Positions 16,526-25,216 of a stretch of DNA of 59,221 nucleotides are shown piece by piece. Below the pieces are notes generated by a model. That model saw only the letters and a list, made by a program, of their open reading frames with translations, ran no database searches and was not told where the DNA came from. The DNA comes from an uncultured Muribaculaceae bacterium. Lineage in GTDB: Bacteria > Bacteroidota > Bacteroidia > Bacteroidales > Muribaculaceae. Made by a program: the position numbers and the translations under genes. Within the stretch, counting starts at the first letter, position 1. Each line of letters begins with the position of its first letter. The DNA lies in assembly GCA_910586975.1 (NCBI GenBank), contig CAJUKX010000018.1, forward strand, positions 1 to 59,221, given 5' to 3'.

Positions 16526-17833
16526 ATGGCAACAGAAACTGTTAAGCCTGCTACTGGAAAGCTTGGCGTACTCGTTGTTGGTAACGGTGCAGTCGCTACC
16601 ACATTCATGACCGGTGTACTTATGGCCCGCAAAGGTCTTGCAAAGCCTATCGGCTCAATGACCCAATATGACAAAATGCGCGTAGGTGAAGGTGCCGACA
16701 AGAAATACCTCCACTACAAAGACATCGTTCCTCTGGCTTCTCTCGACGACATCGTATTCGGTACTTGGGACGTTTATCCCGCCAACGCTTACGAAGCAGC
16801 TATCAACGCAGCTGTTCTCAAGAAAGAAGATATCCTTCCCGTTAAGGAAGAACTCGAAGCTATCGTGCCCATGAAGGCCGCTTTCGACCACAACTACGCA
16901 AAGCGTCTCGATGGCGATAACTATATGAAGGGTGCTACCCGTCAGGAAATGGTTGACAACCTCAAGAAAGACATCCGCGACTTCAAGGCCAAGACCGGTG
17001 TTGAACGCGTTGTTGTTCTCTGGGCTGCTTCTACCGAAGTTTACGTTCCCGTAAACGAAAAGGTTCACTACAACCTCGCTGACTTCGAAGCCGCTATCAA
17101 GGCTGACGATAAGGAAAACATCGCTCCCTCGATGTGCTACGCTTACGCTGCCCTCACCGAAGGCGCTCCCTTCATCATGGGTGCCCCCAATACTACCGTT
17201 GACTTCCCCGCTATGTGGGAACTCGCCGAAAAGACTCAGATGCCCATCGCCGGTAAGGACTTCAAGACCGGTCAGACTCTGGTTAAATCAGGTTTCGCCC
17301 CCATCATCGGCACTCGTTGCCTCGGCCTTGCCGGTTGGTTCTCTACCAACATCCTCGGTAACCGCGACGGTCTCGTGCTCGACGAACCCGCCAACTTCCG
17401 CACAAAAGAAGTTTCGAAGCTCTCTACACTCGAATCTATCCTCGTGCCCGAAGAACAGCCCGACCTCTACACCGACTACTTCCACAAGGTGCGCATCAAC
17501 TACTATCCCCCGCGCGACGACAACAAGGAAGGTTGGGACAACATCGACATCTTCGGCTGGATGAACTACCCCATGCAGATCAAGATCAACTTCCTCTGCC
17601 GCGACTCTATCCTTGCCGCTCCCCTCTGCCTTGACCTCGTACTTCTCAGCGACCTCGCTGCCCGCGCCGGCCGCTGCGGCACTCAGCGCTTCCTGAGCTT
17701 CTTCCTCAAGAGCCCCATGCACGACTACACAAAGAACGAAGTACCCGTCAACAACCTCTTCCAGCAGTACACCATGCTCAAAAACGCTATCCGCGAAATG
17801 GGCGGTTACAAAGCTGACGAGCTCATCGACTAA
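16526..17833 (+). CDS. myo-inositol-1-phosphate synthase
   Basis: A 435-residue NAD-dependent enzyme that turns glucose 6-phosphate into inositol 1-phosphate. Seen: the Rossmann start LGVLVVGNGAVATTFMTGV (about 12-30), the conserved central stretch APFIMGAPNTTVDFPAMWEL, KDFKTGQTLVKSGFAP and LGNRDG. In Bacteroides this enzyme feeds inositol-lipid synthesis and is clustered with a phosphatidylinositol-phosphate synthase and phosphatase (known); here it stands alone between two terminators or divergent genes. The codon choice is strongly biased, as in highly expressed genes. Confidence 0.95.
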   Translation: MATETVKPATGKLGVLVVGNGAVATTFMTGVLMARKGLAKPIGSMTQYDKMRVGEGADKKYLHYKDIVPLASLDDIVFGTWDVYPANAYEAAINAAVLKKEDILPVKEELEAIVPMKAAFDHNYAKRLDGDNYMKGATRQEMVDNLKKDIRDFKAKTGVERVVVLWAASTEVYVPVNEKVHYNLADFEAAIKADDKENIAPSMCYAYAALTEGAPFIMGAPNTTVDFPAMWELAEKTQMPIAGKDFKTGQTLVKSGFAPIIGTRCLGLAGWFSTNILGNRDGLVLDEPANFRTKEVSKLSTLESILVPEEQPDLYTDYFHKVRINYYPPRDDNKEGWDNIDIFGWMNYPMQIKINFLCRDSILAAPLCLDLVLLSDLAARAGRCGTQRFLSFFLKSPMHDYTKNEVPVNNLFQQYTMLKNAIREMGGYKADELID

Positions 17834-17863
17834 GCAACATAGCTTAACATACACATAATTGGT

Positions 17864-17900
17864 AAGGCAGCCCCATCCGGAGCTGCCTTATTTATTTGTC
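17864..17900 (+). terminator. terminator of the inositol-phosphate synthase gene
   Basis: Stem AAGGCAGC (17864-17871) with GCTGCCTT (17882-17889), then a T-rich tail. The convergent M16 peptidase gene ends at 17927, so this may serve both sides. Confidence 0.75.
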
Positions 17901-17926
17901 TATTTTTCCCAAATATCCCAAATTTC

Positions 17927-19150
17927 TCAATCCGGGCCGAAAGTCAGCACCGAGGGCGAGGTAAGCGTGGCTGCCACCGTGCGTATATCATCGGTGGTGA
18001 GGGCTTTGATTGACGCTATCACCTCGTCTGACGGTATTACATACCCGCGGTAAAGCACCTGACGCGCTATGCCTATGATGCGACTCTCCAGGTTCTCCGA
18101 TGCAATCACCAACTGACCTAAATATTGCTTTTTATATGCTTCGAGCCTACGGGCTGTGATTGAACCGTCGGCCACCGAGTTTATCGTATCAATCACGAGG
18201 CGGCGGCATCGGTCGTTGTCGTCGGGATCGCAGCCGTAATATACCACAAACTCGCCGCAATCCGAAAATATGCCGGTAGAGGCCTCCACGCTGTACACCA
18301 GTCCGCGGCGTTCGCGCAGGGCTATGTTGAGCAGCGAGTTCATGCCCGGGCCACCGAGGATATTGGTAAGCAGAGCCATTGAATAGCGTTCAGGCGAATC
18401 AAACCCTCCCGTGCGCGCACCCACTATGGTGTGACACTGATGAGTGTCGAGCGCCTTGTGCACATCAAATGGAGCCTGAACCTCGGGCACCGTACGGTCT
18501 GCCACCGGCATGGAGCCGCTCAGCGGTGCAAATGCCTTCTCCAATCGGGCAAACACCACTTCGGGCTGCTGATTGCCGGCATAGAACACCACCATGTTGG
18601 CGGGAACGTACCAGCGGTGCAGGTATTCGCGGCATATATCGGAGCTGAACGATTCAAGCGAGTCGCGGCTGCCGAGTATATTGTGACCCAACGCGCTGCC
18701 CTTGAAAAGCAGGTCCTCGAAATCATCAAAAACCGCCTCAGAGGGTGTGTCGAGGTATGAGTCAATTTCATCGGCTACCACCTCGCGTTCTTTCTCCAGT
18801 TCACGTGCAGGGAACTGTGAGTTGCACACCAGGTCGGCTATCAGCTCGGCCGCGCGTGCAAGGTTGCCCGACGGAAATGCCGAGTATACCACAGTCTCCT
18901 CCTTGGTAGTGTAGGCATTCAGTTCGCCGCCCACGGTCTCCATGCGGTTGATAATGTGCCACGACGACCGCTTGCCGGTACCTTTGAATATGGTATGCTC
19001 CACAAAGTGAGCCAGCCCGTACAGCTCCTCATCGCGGCTCCCCACCCTTACAGCGGCACCGCAATAGCCCACTGCCGCGCCTTTTATATGGAGATGCACC
19101 ATGCGCAGTCCCGAGGGCGCGGTATGATAACTTATTGTATTTTTCTTCAT
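17927..19150 (-). CDS. M16-family zinc peptidase
   Basis: A 407-residue protein with the inverted zinc motif HFVEH (in LAHFVEHTIFKGTG, about residues 48-52) and the downstream glutamate in EKEREVVADEID, both as in processing-peptidase-like M16B enzymes. The C-terminal inactive M16 domain follows (GGPGMNSLLNIALRERRGL). No signal peptide, so it acts in the cytoplasm. The start overlaps the ispG stop by four bases (ATGA). It is the last gene of the seven-gene minus-strand run. Confidence 0.93.
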   Translation of the reverse strand: MKKNTISYHTAPSGLRMVHLHIKGAAVGYCGAAVRVGSRDEELYGLAHFVEHTIFKGTGKRSSWHIINRMETVGGELNAYTTKEETVVYSAFPSGNLARAAELIADLVCNSQFPARELEKEREVVADEIDSYLDTPSEAVFDDFEDLLFKGSALGHNILGSRDSLESFSSDICREYLHRWYVPANMVVFYAGNQQPEVVFARLEKAFAPLSGSMPVADRTVPEVQAPFDVHKALDTHQCHTIVGARTGGFDSPERYSMALLTNILGGPGMNSLLNIALRERRGLVYSVEASTGIFSDCGEFVVYYGCDPDDNDRCRRLVIDTINSVADGSITARRLEAYKKQYLGQLVIASENLESRIIGIARQVLYRGYVIPSDEVIASIKALTTDDIRTVAATLTSPSVLTFGPD

Positions 19151-20679
19151 TTACTCGGCCAGCGGCCATCGTCTTTTATAAGCTGTATCAACTTGGGCAG
19201 AGCATCGTCGGCCGGAATGTTCTTTTCAACACACTCCTTGCCGCGGTATATGCTCACGCGGCCCGGTCCTGCACCTACGTAGCCATAATCGGCGTCGGCC
19301 ATCTCACCGGGTCCGTTGACTATGCAGCCCATCACACCTATCTTCAGCCCTTTCAGGCCGCTTGTGGCCTCTTTCACCTTGGCCAATGTGGTCTGAAGGT
19401 CAAAAAGGGTGCGTCCGCAGCTCGGACAAGCTATGTATTCGGTTTTGGAAATACGGCGGCGGGTTGCCTGCAATATGTTCAGAGCCAAAGATTGCAGCTC
19501 CTCTGCAGTCAGTGCAGAAGCCTTGATGCCTATTCCCGCAATTCCGTAATTCAGCAACAGGTATCCAAGGTCTATAGAAGCGGCAATCTGCACCTCGTCG
19601 GCTGTCATCCAATCGGGATAAACAGCCTGCACACACAGTGGCCTGCCGCTCTGTGCCTGAGCCAATGCCGACTCGATCACCGCAGGATATTCGGCCTGCA
19701 CTGTCACAGCACCTTCGGGCATTTCCTCATCCAGACCGAGAACCACGGGAATACCGTCACAATCACACTCAGGCACTTCAAGCGAGGTGCCGTCGGCCTT
19801 GGGCAACGATTCAATATGCTTGAGGATACTGCGTGCCACCGGAATCTCGCATTCAGGATCTTCGGCCAGCGACACCCTTATAGTATCGCCTATGCCGTCT
19901 ACGAGCAGCGAGCCTATACCCACGGCACTCTTCACGCGGGCATCCTCGCCGTCACCGGCCTCGGTAACACCCAAATGCAGCGGAAAGGCCATGCCCTCGC
20001 GTTCCATCTGAGCCACAAGCATCCTTACGGTCTGAGTCATGACAACTACATTGGAGGCCTTGATGGATATGACCACATCCTTGAAATCCTCGTCGACGCA
20101 TATACGCAGAAACTCCATAGCACTCTCCACCATTCCGGCCGGAGTGTCGCCGTAGCGGCTCATTATACGGTCGGACAGCGAGCCGTGGTTCACGCCTATG
20201 CGTATGGCCACACCGCGGCTACGGCACAGCTGTAGGAAAGGCACGAATTTATCCCTGATTTTTTGGATTTCGGCAGAATACTCCTCATCGGTGAATTCGA
20301 GTTTTACAAAAGTACGCCCGGGGTCAACAAAGTTACCGGGGTTTATGCGCACCTTCTCCACCTCCTCGGCAGCGGCAAATGCTGCTGCCGGGTTGAAGTG
20401 TATGTCGGCCACCAGGGGCACATCGCATCCGCGGCTGCGAACTGCACTGCGTATCTGCCCGAGGTTGCGGGCATGGGCGGTAGTCTGGGCCGTAAGGCGT
20501 ACAATGTCGCAGCCTGTGCGGGCTATGCGTATGATCTGCTCCGCCGAAGCATCAGTATCCATGGTGGGGGTGTTGGTCATAGACTGCACAGCCACAGGAT
20601 AGTCAGCCCCTATGTGTACGCCGCCTATGTTTACTTCAGATGACTGGCGGCGCTCATAGCCATATTTATGAGTTGGCAT
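19147..20679 (-). CDS. ispG: 4-hydroxy-3-methylbut-2-enyl diphosphate synthase (IspG/GcpE)
   Basis: A 510-residue iron-sulfur enzyme of the MEP isoprenoid pathway. The TIM-barrel half runs to about residue 290; the 4Fe-4S half holds Cys418 and Cys421 (ACPSCGR), Cys452 and Glu459 (GCIVNGPGE). Between them is an insert of only about 120 residues. From memory, enterobacterial IspG is near 370 residues and the usual Bacteroidetes/plant form exceeds 600, so this is a reduced middle domain. The ATG at 20679 is preferred over the TTG at 20682. It follows the purE stop by three bases. Confidence 0.95.
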   Translation of the reverse strand: MPTHKYGYERRQSSEVNIGGVHIGADYPVAVQSMTNTPTMDTDASAEQIIRIARTGCDIVRLTAQTTAHARNLGQIRSAVRSRGCDVPLVADIHFNPAAAFAAAEEVEKVRINPGNFVDPGRTFVKLEFTDEEYSAEIQKIRDKFVPFLQLCRSRGVAIRIGVNHGSLSDRIMSRYGDTPAGMVESAMEFLRICVDEDFKDVVISIKASNVVVMTQTVRMLVAQMEREGMAFPLHLGVTEAGDGEDARVKSAVGIGSLLVDGIGDTIRVSLAEDPECEIPVARSILKHIESLPKADGTSLEVPECDCDGIPVVLGLDEEMPEGAVTVQAEYPAVIESALAQAQSGRPLCVQAVYPDWMTADEVQIAASIDLGYLLLNYGIAGIGIKASALTAEELQSLALNILQATRRRISKTEYIACPSCGRTLFDLQTTLAKVKEATSGLKGLKIGVMGCIVNGPGEMADADYGYVGAGPGRVSIYRGKECVEKNIPADDALPKLIQLIKDDGRWPSK

Positions 20680-20682
20680 CAA

Positions 20683-21192
20683 TCAGTTGGTTTTGAATTT
20701 ATAATCATCCACGGCAGCGAGGTCGCGGTTGGCCTTTATAACCTTGGCACTCAGGGTATCGCACCAAGCCGAGTAGCGCACGGCCAGAGCGGGATCGGCC
20801 AGCGAGAGCATTCTCACGGCGAGTACGGCGGCATTAAGGCCTGCATTGATTCCCACGGTTGCCACGGGTATGCCCGGCGGCATCATTACTATAGAGAGCA
20901 GTGCATCCTGACCCTGGAGAGTGGAGTCGATGGGCACACCGATAACGGGCAGCGGAGTGAGGGCTGCAATCACACCCGGCAGTGCGGCGGCCATGCCGGC
21001 GGCGGCTATGATAACCTTTACGCCACGGGCGGCGGCGCCGGTGGCAAATTCTTCCACAGCCTTGGGTGTGCGGTGGGCGCTGAGTGCCTGAAGTTCAAAA
21101 GGCACTGACATCAATTCCAGAAAGTCGGCTGCTTTGCGCAGTACGGGCAGGTCTGATGTGCTGCCCATTATTATTGATACTTGCGGTGTCAT
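20683..21192 (-). CDS. purE: N5-carboxyaminoimidazole ribonucleotide mutase
   Basis: A 169-residue class I PurE. The signatures are IIMGSTSDLPVL at the N-terminus (active-site Ser/Asp), ALSAHRTP (catalytic His) and AAGMAAALPGVIAALTPLPVIGVP. It rearranges N5-CAIR to CAIR in purine synthesis. It lies inside an operon with ispG and rpoN, apart from other pur genes. Confidence 0.96.
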   Translation of the reverse strand: MTPQVSIIMGSTSDLPVLRKAADFLELMSVPFELQALSAHRTPKAVEEFATGAAARGVKVIIAAAGMAAALPGVIAALTPLPVIGVPIDSTLQGQDALLSIVMMPPGIPVATVGINAGLNAAVLAVRMLSLADPALAVRYSAWCDTLSAKVIKANRDLAAVDDYKFKTN

Positions 21193-21219
21193 ATATTTTA
21201 TGTAACTAAGTGACAGAAT

Positions 21220-21882
21220 TTATCTTATACACATTGCTGCGAAGCAGCATGCAAAACCGAGCAGCAGCCCGGCAATTACCTGCCCGAGGGTATGGCGCTG
21301 CAGCAGCAGACGTGCCGTGCACATCACTCCCGCCAGCACTATGCCCATGCTGAGCATTATCATCACATTAACATCGGCCAGACCCGAAACGGCAAACCAG
21401 AACATCATCCCCACGAGTCCTCCCATCGAGGTTGTATGGGCGCTGATTTTCCATTTGAAAGTTATGATAAGGTCAAGAGCCGTGGCTGCAGCGGCTCCCA
21501 GGAAGAACATTCTGAACCATGTGGGCGAGCCTATGGAGCCTACAAACAACGATGCCCCGAAGTAGCATACGGCGGCCACCGACATGGGTATGTAGCGCTG
21601 ATTGCGCTGCGACACCGCGCGGTCGCTCACTATGCCCAGCTTTATCATCAGCGTGATAGCCAGCAGGGGGATAAGACCGGTGATTATGAATACCATGGCA
21701 ATCACGAGCCATCGGGTTTCCTCAGGTACTGCACGCAGCGATGTCACCCACATGGCCAGTGCCGTGGCGTATGTAGGCACCAGTATGGGCGAGAGTATAT
21801 CGCTCACAAGCTGCGCCCACAGGGGCTTGCGTACAGGCGCTTCTGCCACGGGCTTCTCGTTATCTTGTATTTCTTCGCTCAT
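21220..21882 (-). CDS. PAP2-like integral membrane protein
   Basis: A 220-residue protein with about six membrane segments. The PAP2 phosphatase motifs are present in altered form: SDRAVSQRNQRYIP for motif 1, ISAHTTSMGG where PSGH is usual, and RLLLQRHTLGQVIAG for SRxxxxxHxxxDvxxG (the Asp is replaced by Gln). It may be a degenerate or specialised lipid-phosphate phosphatase; the active His is kept. It is the neighbour of rpoN and two genes from the glycine-lipid acyltransferases. Confidence 0.75.
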   Translation of the reverse strand: MSEEIQDNEKPVAEAPVRKPLWAQLVSDILSPILVPTYATALAMWVTSLRAVPEETRWLVIAMVFIITGLIPLLAITLMIKLGIVSDRAVSQRNQRYIPMSVAAVCYFGASLFVGSIGSPTWFRMFFLGAAAATALDLIITFKWKISAHTTSMGGLVGMMFWFAVSGLADVNVMIMLSMGIVLAGVMCTARLLLQRHTLGQVIAGLLLGFACCFAAMCIR

Positions 21883-21910
21883 TTGCTATTATGTATCAAT
21901 GTGTTATACA

Positions 21911-23368
21911 TCAGTTGCGGCGCAGGCGTGCCACGGGTATACCCATGCGCTCGCGGTATTTGGCTATGGTGCGCCGTGCCACACTCAGTCCCTGCTCGTT
22001 GAGCAGATTGCATATAGCCTCGTCGCTCAGCGGCTTGCTCTTGTCTTCAGAGTCTACAAAGCGGCGAATGGCTGCTTCGATAAAATGCGCCGACAGGTTG
22101 CCCTCGTCGTTCACACTCTCGCTGAACAGCGACTTCAACGACACCATGCCGCCGGGTATCATGGCATATTTGCCCGAAGTGGCCCTTGATATTATGCTGA
22201 GGTCGAGCCCGGTGAGGTCGCGTATGTCGCGAAGCACCATGGGTCTGAGCTTGGAGCGGTCGTTGGTCAGGAAAAAGTCATATTGCAGACGTATCACCGC
22301 CTGCATCACCTTGCGCAGGGTATCGGCTCGGCGGGCCGACATGTCTATAAACTCGGCTGCTGCGTCGTAGCGCTCGCGCAGGAATGCCGCAGCCTCGGCC
22401 ACGCGCTTGTCGCCCGGAGTCTGTTTCTCAAGCCTGTCGATGCGGCTTATGCTGAAGTCGGGCGAGATTGTAAGCTCGGGAGCCTCACTAAGCAAGGTAG
22501 CAGATATGGTACCGTCGGGGTCAACCATTATCTCGAAGTCGGGCGAGATGTGGCTCAGGCGGTCTTCGGCGCCGGCTATTTCGAGCAATGCACCGGGCTT
22601 GGGGTTGAGCGAGCGTATCAGTTTCATCACCGCGTCAAAGTCGTGCCCCGTCAATTTCAGGGCCGAACGTATGCGGTCGAAGTGTTTTTTTGAGAAAAAG
22701 TCGAAGTATTCTGAGAGTACTTTGATTGAATTGCGCACCACCTCTGTCTCGGGCATGCGGCGAAGCTGAAGCAGCAGGCAGTCGCGCAGGTCGTATGCAC
22801 CTATACCGGCGGGGTCGAGACTGCGCACTATATCAATCACATGGCGCACAAAAGCCGCACTTACATTGATACCCTGCCCCATGGCCAGATCGTCGGAAAT
22901 TGATTCGGGCGTGCGCGACAGGTAGCCGTTGGTATCGAGGTTACCTATTACGTACCCGGCCACCTCGCGCTCCTCGGGCGTTATATCGAGTTCGGCAAGC
23001 TGGGCTTCGAGCATCGCCACGCCTTCCGGACCGTTATCCACTGCCACCGGACCGTAATATTCATCATCGGCCGAGTGGTTTGAGATATGGGTACGGTAAT
23101 ACGGAACCTCTTCATCAGAGCTGTAGTCGGCGCGTTGCAGATCGTCGGCACTCTCGGTGAATTCGCGTCCCTCGTCATCGGTCTGCGATACCGGCGAGGA
23201 GTCGCTCTCGGCCTTTTCGAGAGCCGGATTTTCGTCGAGCATCCTTACCACTTCGTCATCAAACTCGGGCGCGGACATCTCCAGCAGGCGTCCGAAACGC
23301 ACCTGCTGCGGGCTCAACCTAAGCTGTTGCTGCTGGTTTTGTGATAGAGACTGAGATGAAGAGGACAT
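21911..23368 (-). CDS. rpoN: RNA polymerase sigma-54 factor
   Basis: A 485-residue protein with the Gln-rich region I (LSQNQQQQLRLSPQQVRF), an acidic region II, the core-binding domain and the C-terminal RpoN box ARRTIAKYRE close to the end. Sigma-54 directs RNA polymerase to -24/-12 promoters and needs an AAA+ activator; no activator is encoded in this window. It starts 12 bp after glsB, so it is co-transcribed with lipid genes. Confidence 0.97.
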   Translation of the reverse strand: MSSSSQSLSQNQQQQLRLSPQQVRFGRLLEMSAPEFDDEVVRMLDENPALEKAESDSSPVSQTDDEGREFTESADDLQRADYSSDEEVPYYRTHISNHSADDEYYGPVAVDNGPEGVAMLEAQLAELDITPEEREVAGYVIGNLDTNGYLSRTPESISDDLAMGQGINVSAAFVRHVIDIVRSLDPAGIGAYDLRDCLLLQLRRMPETEVVRNSIKVLSEYFDFFSKKHFDRIRSALKLTGHDFDAVMKLIRSLNPKPGALLEIAGAEDRLSHISPDFEIMVDPDGTISATLLSEAPELTISPDFSISRIDRLEKQTPGDKRVAEAAAFLRERYDAAAEFIDMSARRADTLRKVMQAVIRLQYDFFLTNDRSKLRPMVLRDIRDLTGLDLSIISRATSGKYAMIPGGMVSLKSLFSESVNDEGNLSAHFIEAAIRRFVDSEDKSKPLSDEAICNLLNEQGLSVARRTIAKYRERMGIPVARLRRN

Positions 23369-23380
23369 TTTACAACTTTT

Positions 23381-24325
23381 TTAATTATCTGATCTACCGG
23401 GGATAAATGTGTCGATATGCCTGCGTTTCTTGGCGTCGAGAATTTCGTCGACTGCAAAGAATATGCCGCTCTCCTCCACATTACCGAATTCGTCGTTTAT
23501 TGCCGTGCCAAACATGTGCATCGTGGGCGACAGGCTCATATAGGCGTTGACCAGTGGCGGTATGTGGTCGCCGTGGGCACGTACATGGGCATTGAGGATT
23601 ACGTAATCTTCCTTGAAATCGTCGGCCGTGAATATCTTGGCCAATTCCTCGGGGTCGCTGGCTATGGGCAGCGGATTTATAGGACGTACAAGCTCCTCCG
23701 GGTCGGGGAAGTGCTTGTGAAGGAAGTACAGTATAAGGTCGCGGCAACGCTCGGTGTAGTTGGGATACATCGTTACCTTGCCAAACAAATATCGTATCTC
23801 GGGATTGATCACCGTAAGGCTGCCAAGCCCGTCCCACAGATTGTCGAGCGCATACAGAGCCTTGGCTCCCGCACGCGATGACTGATACTCGGGGCGTACA
23901 AACGACCGCCCCAGCTCCAGTGTATAGGGCAGATAGTCCTTGATGAACTTCTCTGAGAATCTGAACATGTGGCTCGTGGCTATACGCGGACGGCCAAGGC
24001 TGTCGGTGCGTATGTCCTTACCGCATATAAAGCGGTATCCGCCAAGTATAAGCTTGCTGTCGGGATCCCATACTATAAGCTGCTGACAGGCCGGAGTCAT
24101 GGTATCGAATTCGTCTATATCGCACGGCTTGCCCGAACCGCCGCCCGCACTGCGGAATGCGATTTCGCGCAGACGTCCTATTTCGCGCATCACGTTGGGC
24201 GAGTTGTGGGCATCCACCACATATATCTTGTTGCCCCCTTTGTTGGTGTCGCGCAAGAAGCGCTCCGGGGTCAGTTCGGCTTCAATCAGTTCCTGAGCTA
24301 CCGGCTCAATTATCTTTTGGTTCAT
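23381..24325 (-). CDS. glsB: GlsB-like N-acyltransferase (glycine lipid synthesis)
   Basis: A 314-residue protein of the OlsB/hemolysin-like GNAT family (GGYRFICGKDI, ELGRSFVRPEYQSSR, then KALYALDNLWDGL). The family N-acylates an amino acid with a 3-hydroxy fatty acid from acyl-carrier protein. In B. thetaiotaomicron the homologous glsB and its partner glsA together make glycine lipid (known). Here the two genes overlap by 20 bp in the same order of action, which supports the assignment. The product is probably monoacylglycine. Confidence 0.85.
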   Translation of the reverse strand: MNQKIIEPVAQELIEAELTPERFLRDTNKGGNKIYVVDAHNSPNVMREIGRLREIAFRSAGGGSGKPCDIDEFDTMTPACQQLIVWDPDSKLILGGYRFICGKDIRTDSLGRPRIATSHMFRFSEKFIKDYLPYTLELGRSFVRPEYQSSRAGAKALYALDNLWDGLGSLTVINPEIRYLFGKVTMYPNYTERCRDLILYFLHKHFPDPEELVRPINPLPIASDPEELAKIFTADDFKEDYVILNAHVRAHGDHIPPLVNAYMSLSPTMHMFGTAINDEFGNVEESGIFFAVDEILDAKKRRHIDTFIPGRSDN

Positions 24326-25160
24326 AGTGGTTGTTTTTCATTTTATAAACCGACTCGCGTATCAACAGCGCACCCTGCCGCGCATCGCGGGGCAGACTGC
24401 TCCAGGCCACAGCCGGGGCTACGTTTACAGTGAATGTCTTGCCGCGAGCCTTGAATATCTCGCCGGGGAGCAATGCCATCTCCACATTCAGCTTGATTCC
24501 CATACGCTTGCGTATATTTGCCCAGCGATAGAATGATGACGAATTCTCGGCATCAAAAAACAGCGGCACTATATCGCGCTTGAATTCCACCGCTTTCTGC
24601 ACAAACATTTTCTTCCATTCAAGGTCTACGACCTTACCCTTCTGCCGGCGCGAGCACAGCCCGGCGGGGAAAATAATCACAGGGCGGTCTGAGGCAAGAG
24701 CCTCGTCGATACCGCGCAGAGCGCTGCGGCTTTGCCCTCCGTGCTTGTTCACCGGCAGGAATACCTCGGCGAGCGGCTCCACTGCCATCAGCAGATCGTT
24801 TACCACAAACAGCGGTTCGCAGCCGTACCGTGTGGCTATAAAGTCGATGAGAGCCATACCGTCAAGGCCACCAAGCGGGTGGTTAGATACAAATATCGCC
24901 CTGCCGTCGGCCGGCAGATTCCCGGCTCCGCTTATATTTACCTTAATGCCTAAATGCTCTATCACAGACCTGCAGAACAGCGAGCCGCGATTGGGATAGG
25001 CGTAGGCGAGCAATGCGTTCAGCTCATCCTGGCATATCAGCTTTTCGAGTCTGCGCACAATCCAGCCGGGCACCTTTCGGGAGCCAAGCCGAGCCCGCAG
25101 TACACTATCCAGATCTATGCGTATGGGGCCTTCAGTTTTTCTGTCGCTTTCTGTGTTCAT
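24306..25160 (-). CDS. glsA: GlsA-like O-acyltransferase (PlsC family, glycine lipid synthesis)
   Basis: A 284-residue member of the PlsC acyltransferase family. The catalytic HX4D motif is NHPLGGLDG (about residue 90) and the substrate motif is FPAGLCSRR. It would add the second acyl chain to the N-acylated glycine made by GlsB. The ATG at 25160 is taken as start; a -7 box at 25171-25178 leaves no room for the TTG at 25166. It is the first gene of the glsA-glsB-rpoN-PAP2-purE-ispG-M16 run. Confidence 0.85.
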   Translation of the reverse strand: MNTESDRKTEGPIRIDLDSVLRARLGSRKVPGWIVRRLEKLICQDELNALLAYAYPNRGSLFCRSVIEHLGIKVNISGAGNLPADGRAIFVSNHPLGGLDGMALIDFIATRYGCEPLFVVNDLLMAVEPLAEVFLPVNKHGGQSRSALRGIDEALASDRPVIIFPAGLCSRRQKGKVVDLEWKKMFVQKAVEFKRDIVPLFFDAENSSSFYRWANIRKRMGIKLNVEMALLPGEIFKARGKTFTVNVAPAVAWSSLPRDARQGALLIRESVYKMKNNHYEPKDN

Positions 25161-25170
25161 TTTCAAAATA

Positions 25171-25178
25171 CAAAATTA
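25171..25178 (-). promoter_or_regulatory. -7 box of the glsA operon
   Basis: Minus-strand TAATTTTG only about 11 nt before the glsA ATG, so the transcript is nearly leaderless if this box is used. Confidence 0.5.
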
Positions 25179-25216
25179 CAAAAAAACCTTGATGTGCGAA
25201 AACTATTAATCTTCTA

